The position numbers were made by a program, and so were the translations under genes. DNA of 46,572 bases from positions 1 to 46,572 of IMG/VR virus record IMGVR_UViG_3300031857_000346; one strand, given 5' to 3'. Under the pieces are notes generated by a model. That model searched no databases. It saw only the letters and a program-made list of their open reading frames with translations, and was not told the DNA's origin. This document shows, piece by piece, positions 40,274-46,126 of this stretch (position 1 is its first letter; each line of letters opens with the position of its first letter). This DNA is from a virus.

Positions 40274-40980
40274 GCGTATATAAATGGGGTGTTATTAAAT
40301 GAGCGTTTATTTATTTTACCTCTAAGGGTACTTTCCTTGTAAACTGACGATTCAGAAGCTTCCCTTACGTTGCCGTAAAATATACCGTTCTCTGTGTTTA
40401 ATATTAAGAAGCCTTTGCCTAAATTGTAGGTTTTATTTAGTGCCGTCCTCTCTGAAGATAATTTCCTTCCCGTAAGTTTTTCTCTTATTTTTTGTTTTGT
40501 TTCTTCTGATAATTTGACCCCGTATCTCGGATTATTTTTACCAGTCGCTCGTTCTTTTATTTTTGCCGTAAACTCTATTGTATGCTTTTTGCCATAAAAA
40601 CCATTTTTAACGCCAGAGCAGTTTCGTTTTCTTACAAGCGCTTTTTCTGATATTATTTTCTTTGAAGCTTCGCTATGTTTAAAACCTCTCGAACCTTCCC
40701 CGCCAACAGTTAAATTCAAACCAATATCTTTATTACTAAAGCTCTCGTACTTATTAATATAAAAAACTTCCCTTTCACTTAATGCTTCTACATCGCAGTA
40801 TTCCAACACGTCAAATAAATGATTTTCAAAACCGTGTTTTATAAAAGAGTTTCTTAATTTGGTTTGACTTAAAATTTTCTGTTTTGATTTGTAATCTTTT
40901 ATACGATTAGGAATGTTAATAGATTGACCTATATAAACCCTTCCGCTTGGTGATGTGATTCTGTAAATACCAGATTTCAT
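40270..40980 (-). CDS. GIY-YIG homing endonuclease with NUMOD3 repeats
   Basis: A 236-residue protein. The GIY-YIG domain opens KSGIYRITSPSGRVYIGQSI (GIY then YIG), with SFIKHGFENHLFDVLEYCD and EREVFYINKYESF. Then three NUMOD3-like DNA-binding repeats follow (GFKHSEASKKIISEKA, GKKHTIEFTAKIKERATG, GVKLSEETKQKIREKLTG) and a C-terminal NUMOD1-like part. It lies between two short genes and overlaps the helicase start by 4 nt, so it is probably a self-inserted selfish nuclease gene. Confidence 0.9.
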   Translation of the reverse strand: MKSGIYRITSPSGRVYIGQSINIPNRIKDYKSKQKILSQTKLRNSFIKHGFENHLFDVLEYCDVEALSEREVFYINKYESFSNKDIGLNLTVGGEGSRGFKHSEASKKIISEKALVRKRNCSGVKNGFYGKKHTIEFTAKIKERATGKNNPRYGVKLSEETKQKIREKLTGRKLSSERTALNKTYNLGKGFLILNTENGIFYGNVREASESSVYKESTLRGKINKRSFNNTPFIYA

Positions 40981-41075
40981 AATAAAAATATCCCTACTCC
41001 AACAAAGGCTATCACACTCACCGTGAATACGGTTAATGGCAATGTTGTTTCGGGAATGTTTTTAAAATTTCTCAT
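40977..41075 (-). CDS. 32-residue single-TM micro-protein
   Basis: A short frame from ATG 41073-41075 to a TGA that overlaps the GIY-YIG ATG (ATGA). It encodes a short polar start and one membrane helix (LPLTVFTVSVIAFVGVGIFL). A promoter-like -7 lies at 41092-41099, and the RNA can fold through an 11-bp inverted repeat around the start codon. It is a good small membrane protein candidate; the role is unknown. Confidence 0.5.
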   Translation of the reverse strand: MRNFKNIPETTLPLTVFTVSVIAFVGVGIFLL

Positions 41076-41087
41076 AAGTGTGATAGC
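41008..41087. repeat. 11-bp inverted repeat around the micro-protein start
   Basis: GCTATCACACT (41008-41018) and AGTGTGATAGC (41077-41087) are exact reverse complements, 58 bp apart. In the - strand transcript the arms lie on both sides of the ATG at 41073-41075, so the start codon would sit in the loop, 2 nt from the stem. Confidence 0.55.
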
Positions 41088-41091
41088 GGTA

Positions 41092-41099
41092 CAAATATA
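41092..41099 (-). promoter_or_regulatory. -7 box upstream of the micro-protein
   Basis: On the - strand TATATTTG lies 16 nt before the ATG at 41075, leaving a short leader that holds one arm of the inverted repeat. It overlaps the end of the preceding gene spacing and has no clear -33 TTTG. Confidence 0.45.
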
Positions 41100-41351
41100 C
41101 TAAATTAAATTAAACTTCTCTAAAAATTCTTCTGTGGTACAATTCAAATGGCACTTCTCATTAAAGCAAACAACCTTATCCTCGGTGTCCAAGACGCCCA
41201 TGTGATGCCCTTGGTCATTGCAAAAAACACATTTACCAAACCAATGAATACCAACTTTGTGTAGCGGAATTATCTCGTTTATTTTATCAATAGCGATCTG
41301 TTTTTTTAGTCGCTCTTGCTGTGTTTTAGAAAGGATAATTTCCCATGCCAT
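41100..41351 (-). CDS. primase-type (CHC2-like) zinc-finger protein
   Basis: An 83-residue protein with a zinc-finger pattern Cys41-x2-Cys44 (GKCVFCNDQGHH) and Cys62/Cys67 (VVCFNEKCHLN), plus the intervening MGVLDTEDKVV. The spacing is like the CHC2 zinc ribbon at the N-terminus of DnaG-type primases. The rest of a primase is absent, so it may be a stand-alone DNA-binding partner of the primase-helicase. It overlaps the HNH-like gene by 26 nt. Confidence 0.55.
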   Translation of the reverse strand: MAWEIILSKTQQERLKKQIAIDKINEIIPLHKVGIHWFGKCVFCNDQGHHMGVLDTEDKVVCFNEKCHLNCTTEEFLEKFNLI

Positions 41352-41745
41352 CGTCGAGGTTTAATTTTTTACGTGTCTTAAATTCACTTTTACCTTTTTC
41401 ATTTCGTGACCATTCAATATATTTTTTTACATTCGCTGAATTGGTTAACGCTTGAATGTTGCTGGCGAAATAACCATTTGTTTGATTCACGCGGTCAATG
41501 TGCAGGCTAGTTTTTCCGGTCCCTTTTTTATGCATGTATTCAGTCTTTACAGCGAAGGCTAAAAATTGTTTGAAGCTTAATCCAAATACAACACCACGGC
41601 GTTTGCAATTATTTCTTAACGTGACGTAGGCATACATTTCAGGGTTATTGGCTTTATAACGTGCTTGAGCGCATGAATAACAATAACTACCCCGCTTTGC
41701 TATTTTTTTGCAACTTTTCGTTGCGCAAGGTTTCAATGTGCTCAA
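41326..41745 (-). CDS. zinc-finger HNH-like nuclease (uncertain start)
   Basis: The product has a Cys-rich segment (KPCATKSCKKIAKRGSYCYS, with C-x4-C and C-x2-C) and an HNH-like end, LHIDRVNQTNGYFASNIQA followed by LTNSANVKKYIEW, which matches the DRxxxxxGYxxxNI phrase of phage HNH nucleases. The open frame continues upstream to an ATG at 41859, but that stretch coincides with the helix-turn-helix gene in another frame, so an internal TTG (41745, or 41736) is preferred. About 139 residues. Confidence 0.55.
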   Translation of the reverse strand: MSTLKPCATKSCKKIAKRGSYCYSCAQARYKANNPEMYAYVTLRNNCKRRGVVFGLSFKQFLAFAVKTEYMHKKGTGKTSLHIDRVNQTNGYFASNIQALTNSANVKKYIEWSRNEKGKSEFKTRKKLNLDDGMGNYPF

Positions 41746-41899
41746 AGTAATCTTCAATCGCTTGCACTGTTTTCCTGCTACCTCCGCCTGTTCTGATAGC
41801 TTCTCCAATTGTGTTAGTGGTAATTTTGGAGTGGTCAGCAATTTTTTTGATGTCGCCATGTTCGATCTTGTTTTTTGTTTTTTGTTTTAAGTGAGTCAT
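41687..41899 (-). CDS. helix-turn-helix DNA-binding protein
   Basis: A 70-residue basic protein with a helix-turn-helix (IKKIADHSKITTNTIGEAIR at about residues 18-37) of the type found in small phage regulators, then a helix (TVQAIEDYFEHIETLRNEK). Its codons look more protein-like than the overlapping frame of the HNH-like gene. It starts just before the gene at 41900 ends, so it is co-transcribed. It may regulate the early operon. Confidence 0.6.
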   Translation of the reverse strand: MTHLKQKTKNKIEHGDIKKIADHSKITTNTIGEAIRTGGGSRKTVQAIEDYFEHIETLRNEKLQKNSKAG

Positions 41900-42517
41900 T
41901 TAGTTATGTATTAAATTAATTAATTCTTCGTCTGTCATTAAAAGTTCTTCATCGGTTGTGTAATACACTATTGATTCGTCAATAATTTCGCCACTCTTGC
42001 AGCCTGATTTTGTAATGGCTGTTTCTAAATCTACGTGAGCTACAATGTAAAACGTATTTTCTTTTTTGTCGTAAATTTCTCTAGCCAAATAATCTTTGCC
42101 TTCAAAATTTATTTTGTATGGAGCGTTATCTTTTTCATGCGCAAAGATAAATTCTTTATTTAAAAATTCATCAATGGCACCGAAATAATCAAAATCCCAA
42201 ACCTTGCTAGCGCGTTCTTCTTCGAATCGCTGAGTAAAATCTTGGCACAATTTCCATAAGCTACCAGTGCCATCAATGTCTAATAACCGTTGAGGTTTCT
42301 CATCGTCCGGCTTTTCATTCATCAATGTTATTCTTTCAACTATTAAATGATGGGTCTCTGCCCAACATTTAAAACCTTTAGGAAATACCGGTTCTTTTTC
42401 TATAACTTCTTTATTAGGCTCTTTAACAGGTTTTCTTACAGCGTCAGCATATTGACCTACGGTTATATTTTCGATATCATCTAAAGCGATGATTTTATTA
42501 ATGATTTGATTTCGCAT
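41900..42517 (-). CDS. hypothetical acidic protein
   Basis: A 205-residue acidic soluble protein. Notable parts are the N-terminal Lys/Glu-rich linker (VRKPVKEPNKEVIEKEPVFP), a central VWDFDYFGAIDEFLNKEF, and the acidic tail YYTTDEELLMTDEELINLI. There are no catalytic motifs. It abuts the helix-turn-helix gene. Function not recognised. Confidence 0.5.
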   Translation of the reverse strand: MRNQIINKIIALDDIENITVGQYADAVRKPVKEPNKEVIEKEPVFPKGFKCWAETHHLIVERITLMNEKPDDEKPQRLLDIDGTGSLWKLCQDFTQRFEEERASKVWDFDYFGAIDEFLNKEFIFAHEKDNAPYKINFEGKDYLAREIYDKKENTFYIVAHVDLETAITKSGCKSGEIIDESIVYYTTDEELLMTDEELINLIHN

Positions 42518-42645
42518 TTTATTTGGTTTTTTTCGTTAATATCAAATGAATATTTAAAGAACAATTTTGCTATCAGCAGAATCAAGAAAGCCCTGAATAG
42601 CATCTTCATAAATTTCACAATGTAATACGTCATTGATTTTTTTTT
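42518..42645 (-). other. short gap with a possible overlapping frame
   Basis: The 128-bp gap contains an 11-base A run (as read on the - strand) just after the stop of the 42646 gene. One - strand frame starts at ATG 42631-42633 (MTYYIVKFMKMLFRAFLILL...) and runs 50 codons into the 42517 gene; another frame (CEIYEDAIQGFLDSADSKIV) looks more protein-like but has no start codon. It may be a small gene, a decayed gene or a frame error at the run; none is secure. Confidence 0.3.
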
Positions 42646-42957
42646 TTACAGTCCCGGATCAGCATCACTAAACTCATAAATATCAGAGTTATTAAAATTG
42701 CCTCTTTTCCTAGCAGGCACAATGTCTTTTAAAGGTTGCTGTTTTATTACTAATACTTTAGGCTCAACTTTCGGTTCAGTGCGTAAAGCTTCGTTTCTAA
42801 CCTCATCATGTTGCATGAACTTAAACCCGTTTTCTAAAAGCTCATTGTGTTTAGAGTTGTTTTTTCTGCTAACGGCAATGAACTCATTTTGTTTACTAAA
42901 AAAGCAGTCGCCTGTCCCTGAACTAAAAGCTTGTTGAATCGTCTTGTAAGTTTTCAT
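42646..42957 (-). CDS. hypothetical protein
   Basis: A 103-residue protein. The first half (TIQQAFSSGTGDCFFSKQNE, then FIAVSRKNNSKHNELLENGF) is mixed alpha/beta, and the second half has a basic linker (VPARKRGNFNNSDIYEF) before an acidic end. No domain is visible. It lies in the early - strand run driven by the 43245 promoter. Confidence 0.5.
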   Translation of the reverse strand: MKTYKTIQQAFSSGTGDCFFSKQNEFIAVSRKNNSKHNELLENGFKFMQHDEVRNEALRTEPKVEPKVLVIKQQPLKDIVPARKRGNFNNSDIYEFSDADPGL

Positions 42958-42981
42958 TTTGTATAGGGGCTATGTTACTAA

Positions 42982-43215
42982 TTATTTTAATTTAAAAACT
43001 GGAGCCATTGAATACTTGCCTAACAAGTAAACGTATTCTTCTCCTTTGTAATCAACGTTAACTTTTTTCTTGATAGTTTCACCGTCGATTTTGGCAGTAA
43101 TGAAATTACCTTTTCTTTCTATTACTGTAGCAGTCCATTTACAGTTTGAATCGCAAATACTTGTTGCTGTTATTGCTGATCCGGTTTGAATTTTTGTAGT
43201 TGTATTATTTTCCAT
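42982..43215 (-). CDS. small beta-rich protein, first gene of the early operon
   Basis: A 77-residue beta-rich protein (SAITATSICDSNCKWTATVI, then ERKGNFITAKIDGETIKKKV and YVYLLGKYSMAPVFKLK). The alternating strands suggest a small beta barrel; two cysteines lie near residue 23. It is the first gene behind a complete promoter, so it would be expressed early. Function unknown; a nucleic-acid-binding fold is possible. Confidence 0.55.
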   Translation of the reverse strand: MENNTTTKIQTGSAITATSICDSNCKWTATVIERKGNFITAKIDGETIKKKVNVDYKGEEYVYLLGKYSMAPVFKLK

Positions 43216-43244
43216 TTTTATAAAAGTTAATCGTTTTTCTTACA

Positions 43245-43278
43245 CAAATATACAAATAAAAAACATATAAACAACAAA
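43245..43278 (-). promoter_or_regulatory. early promoter with -33 and -7 boxes
   Basis: On the - strand TTTGTTG (43272-43278), a 19-bp spacer and TATATTTG (43245-43252) form the standard Bacteroidota -33/-7 arrangement, 29 nt before the ATG at 43215. Unlike the late elements it has a leader. It would drive the leftward replication operon. Confidence 0.75.
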
Positions 43279-43321
43279 TAAAACACAAATAAACGTAACT
43301 TATTGATAATCAACGGGTGAA

Positions 43322-43335
43322 TTCCAATATTGGAA
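43322..43335. repeat. perfect 14-bp palindrome TTCCAATATTGGAA
   Basis: This dyad lies 44 bp upstream of the -33 box of the early promoter, in the gap behind the nuclease fusion gene. It is a good shape for a dimeric repressor or activator site, but the protein is unknown. Confidence 0.5.
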
Positions 43336-43376
43336 GTTATATAATGACGATTTTGGAGGTTCCTGAATGAAATTAA

Positions 43377-43411
43377 AGAGGACAAACACATGTTTTTGGT
43401 ATTTGTCCTCT
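43377..43411 (-). terminator. hairpin after the nuclease fusion gene, possible terminator
   Basis: A perfect 10-bp stem (AGAGGACAAA at 43377-43386 with TTTGTCCTCT at 43402-43411) encloses a 15-nt loop. On the - strand it is followed by a weak T-rich stretch (TTTAATTTC). It sits 52 nt after the stop of the 43463 gene and before the palindrome and promoter of the next unit. Termination is likely but the U-tract is poor. Confidence 0.5.
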
Positions 43412-43462
43412 AATACTAATGCTTTTTTATTCGATTTGTTGCGTCGAATGATGTTCTTTTGT

Positions 43463-44638
43463 TTATGCATTGCCAAACTTTAAAACTCCTTTAGCCCAGA
43501 ATTCATTGTAATTAGATGAACAGTCAATAAAGAATGGCGGAAAACATTTTCCAAGCTTTGTGCTGTAAGCAATTATATACGCTCGCTTTACGCCAGCCAT
43601 TTTGCAATAATGCCACATTTGGTTATCGTAGCCCATAAACTCGACTAACGCTTGGAGGTTTGTCGCTTCAGTTATTTTAAGATCAATAACCGCATGGCGC
43701 TCCAATAACCAATCCAGCCTTCCTTGTGATGGCATTTGTAAACCATTATAAGCAACTTTTGCAGTGAATGCTACTTGAGGTTTAAATCGCTTTATAAGAT
43801 CGCCAAATTGGTTTTGAATATTTATAGCAATCTCTCTGCTCACTGCGTAAATTGGATCTGTTACATCAACCGAATCCGGGTCGGTTAAAATTTTATCTAC
43901 CATTGAGCCAATTAAAACTTTTGGAGTGGCAATAAATTCCGGTGTTACGCCCTGCTTTTCTCGTTTTAAAAAACTATGAGAAAATCCTTTTAAAGAAAAA
44001 TAATTTGATGCTGGCAAATTATCATGGCGTACAATGTCGCTATAGGTTATATCGCCAACTCTTCGGTGAGGTAACAGTCCACGGCGCTTTAATTCGAAAT
44101 AACTTTCTGCCGTTGCTTGAACGTCAAAACCAGCATCGTGGGCACCTTGCATTTCTTTCTGGAACAACCAGCGATAAAGTTCTTCCAGTTTGGGCCACTT
44201 TAATCCATACGCTGAAGGAATTCTTAACACATCAACTGTAGCCCTCATTGTACAGAGTTGGTCTAAATCAATTTCAGGATCCATTCCCGCCCGCAATAAC
44301 TCTGCTTGAAGTATTGGCATGTCAAATTTTATATTGCGCGCTACGATTAATCCTGCGGCTCTGACTGAAACCATAAAAAGTCTTAATGCTGATTCAATTG
44401 GCGTGCCGTTAGCTAAACTGTCTTCGGTAGAAAATCCATTGTCTATCCAAAACTTTTCTTTTGGAATAACCCAACCGGCTGGCTTTATTAAAATACATTC
44501 CTTGTTTAAAAGTTCGCCTTCATCGTTTCTGACCTCCCAAGCAAGTTGCGCTATTCTTGGAAAATTATCTACATCAGTATATTTAGCGTTCCAATCTTTC
44601 GGTAATCCGTTTGTTTCTGTATCAAAAATTATTACCAT
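43463..44638 (-). CDS. DnaQ-like 3'-5' exonuclease fused to PD-(D/E)XK nuclease
   Basis: A 391-residue two-nuclease fusion. Residues 1-180 are a DEDD exonuclease: ExoI Asp6/Glu8 (IIFDTETNG), ExoII Asp106 (ARNIKFDMPIL) and ExoIII His167/Asp172 (AHDAGFDVQAT). Residues about 200-391 look like a RecB-family PD-(D/E)XK domain, with Asp309 (GRLDWLLE), Asp319 and Lys321 (VIDLKIT) and a later Gln340-Tyr motif. It would process DNA ends for the RecT-like annealing protein encoded upstream. Translation is set at the ATG at 44638; a TTG 5 codons upstream exists. All ligands appear intact. Confidence 0.8.
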   Translation of the reverse strand: MVIIFDTETNGLPKDWNAKYTDVDNFPRIAQLAWEVRNDEGELLNKECILIKPAGWVIPKEKFWIDNGFSTEDSLANGTPIESALRLFMVSVRAAGLIVARNIKFDMPILQAELLRAGMDPEIDLDQLCTMRATVDVLRIPSAYGLKWPKLEELYRWLFQKEMQGAHDAGFDVQATAESYFELKRRGLLPHRRVGDITYSDIVRHDNLPASNYFSLKGFSHSFLKREKQGVTPEFIATPKVLIGSMVDKILTDPDSVDVTDPIYAVSREIAINIQNQFGDLIKRFKPQVAFTAKVAYNGLQMPSQGRLDWLLERHAVIDLKITEATNLQALVEFMGYDNQMWHYCKMAGVKRAYIIAYSTKLGKCFPPFFIDCSSNYNEFWAKGVLKFGNA

Positions 44639-44640
44639 GA

Positions 44641-44862
44641 TTAAGGCCCCCAACCGCTAAAAGTTTTTTGCTCTTGATAACCTCTAATAAGCAACATTAA
44701 TCCTATTATAAAATTAACTACGATTGAGAATCCACCCATACAAGAGGCAAACATTAAAACACCTTGACTTGGTGCGGAAAAAAGACTGATAAGGTGAGCG
44801 CCAATAATTACAATAAATGGCGAGCCGGTTGTCATCAACATTCCTAATAGTATTTTTTTCAT
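44641..44862 (-). CDS. small membrane protein
   Basis: A 73-residue protein with two or three hydrophobic segments (SPFIVIIGAHLISLFSA, MFASCMGGFSIVVNFIIGLM) and a short basic C-terminus (LIRGYQEQKTFSGWGP). It lies 2 nt upstream of the nuclease fusion gene. No family is recognised; small membrane proteins in phage early regions often influence host envelope or superinfection. Confidence 0.5.
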   Translation of the reverse strand: MKKILLGMLMTTGSPFIVIIGAHLISLFSAPSQGVLMFASCMGGFSIVVNFIIGLMLLIRGYQEQKTFSGWGP

Positions 44863-44865
44863 AAT

Positions 44866-44997
44866 TTACTTTTTAATTTCAATGTTATTTCCCCATAAAC
44901 AAAGGAAGATTATTAACGCAAGTTTCCAGTCGTAAAAATAGAAACACAAACCGAATCCCGATAGGGATAAAATTAAAGATAATATTATTTTTTTCAT
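44866..44997 (-). CDS. 43-residue small membrane protein
   Basis: A gene too short for usual cut-offs fills the gap between its neighbours: ATG at 44995-44997, TAA at 44866-44868. The product has a hydrophobic start (MKKIILSLILSLSGFGLCFY) and a second hydrophobic run (WKLALIIFLCLWG) before a charged tail, so it would cross the membrane twice. It ends 3 nt before the next ATG and starts 1 nt after the previous stop. Good spacing supports it as real. Confidence 0.6.
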   Translation of the reverse strand: MKKIILSLILSLSGFGLCFYFYDWKLALIIFLCLWGNNIEIKK

Positions 44998-44998
44998 A

Positions 44999-46096
44999 TT
45001 ACAATTTATCTATTTGAATGAACATAATTCCAGACACTTCAAAATTATTGTCTTTGTTTTTCAAAGAAACCAAAGCGTCACCCATTTGCTTTACTGAAAG
45101 GTTAAACCATTTTTTAATTCCAAGTTCTTCTTTTGCGGTAGTCCAATTTGCTGAGAAGGCTGAAATTATTTGGATAGCGGTTTGCTCGCTGTCCTCCATA
45201 TTTAGTTTGTAAACCGATTTTATTTTTTTACCAAGACTTACAACTGGCTGAGTTGTGTTGCTTGCAATAGCATCTAATTTAGCCGCTACAGCATCGTCGT
45301 CTTTTTTATCTGCAATTACCTCCAAAGCATCAGCGGCTTGCTGTTTAGCTAAAGCTAAACTATCCTCTTTATTTTTGAATGCAATTCCGTAAAACTCAAA
45401 TCTTGAATTTAAAACAGATACATACTTTTCTAAGAAATTATTTGGCGAAATAAATTTAGCTGAAGAAAGTTCCAACCAAATAGCATCTACTTCATCAGCG
45501 GTTAAGTAAACTGTAGCCACGGTTGGTTTCACTAACGTGAAATGAAGCACTGTCAAATAAGCTCTTGCTTTAACTAAAGTTTCCGGTAAGTTTTTTTCGC
45601 TTACTCCTTTGGTTAAGCATTGCTCGTAATATTTCGAAACCGTTTGAACTATCAATGTTTCAAAATTAGCAAATTGAGAAGTGATGTTATTGCTAATCTG
45701 TTCTCTTACTCTTTTTACTTCATCAATTTTTTGCTGAACAATAGCGTCTGCTTTTTGCTTGGTTTGTTTTACAAACAACAAAGCGTCTTCATAAGATTTT
45801 ATTGCTGGGTCAAATTCTTTTTCTGATAACATCAAGGTTGAAGTAACAACATCTAATTTTGACGTTAATGCTTTTCTTGTATCGACCACTAAAATTTTTT
45901 CAGACTTAACTGCTTTTAGCGTCGATTCATATTCCAGAATCTTTGCCGGATCGTACGGAAGATTTTTTATTTTATCCAAAGCAGCGGCTGTCATTTGGAT
46001 TAATTTCAGTTTAGTGTTGGCTACTGCCACGCCCATGTTTTGCCATTGGGCTGCTTTTTTTGCAAGTTCTTCTTGCGATACTACTTCTGTGCTCAT
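44999..46096 (-). CDS. coiled-coil recombination-region protein (DUF1351-like)
   Basis: A 365-residue protein with a long coiled coil in the first half (VVDTRKALTSKLDVVTSTLM, LSEKEFDPAIKSYEDALLFV, KQTKQKADAIVQQKIDEVKR). The C-terminal part is helical and ends ALVSLKNKDNNFEVSGIMF. Coiled-coil proteins of this kind (DUF1351 and relatives) accompany ssDNA-annealing proteins in phage recombination modules; their role is not established. Here the gene sits between the RecT-like gene and the nuclease fusion. The family name is tentative. Confidence 0.5.
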   Translation of the reverse strand: MSTEVVSQEELAKKAAQWQNMGVAVANTKLKLIQMTAAALDKIKNLPYDPAKILEYESTLKAVKSEKILVVDTRKALTSKLDVVTSTLMLSEKEFDPAIKSYEDALLFVKQTKQKADAIVQQKIDEVKRVREQISNNITSQFANFETLIVQTVSKYYEQCLTKGVSEKNLPETLVKARAYLTVLHFTLVKPTVATVYLTADEVDAIWLELSSAKFISPNNFLEKYVSVLNSRFEFYGIAFKNKEDSLALAKQQAADALEVIADKKDDDAVAAKLDAIASNTTQPVVSLGKKIKSVYKLNMEDSEQTAIQIISAFSANWTTAKEELGIKKWFNLSVKQMGDALVSLKNKDNNFEVSGIMFIQIDKL

Positions 46097-46126
46097 AAGG
46101 TTTAAGGTTTATTTATTTATTTAAGG

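Noticed and set aside
43367-43483. 38-codon + strand frame with a good GGAGG before its ATG
   Set aside because: It contains the hairpin, overlaps the nuclease gene end on the other strand, and Shine-Dalgarno sequences are not a reliable signal in Bacteroidota.
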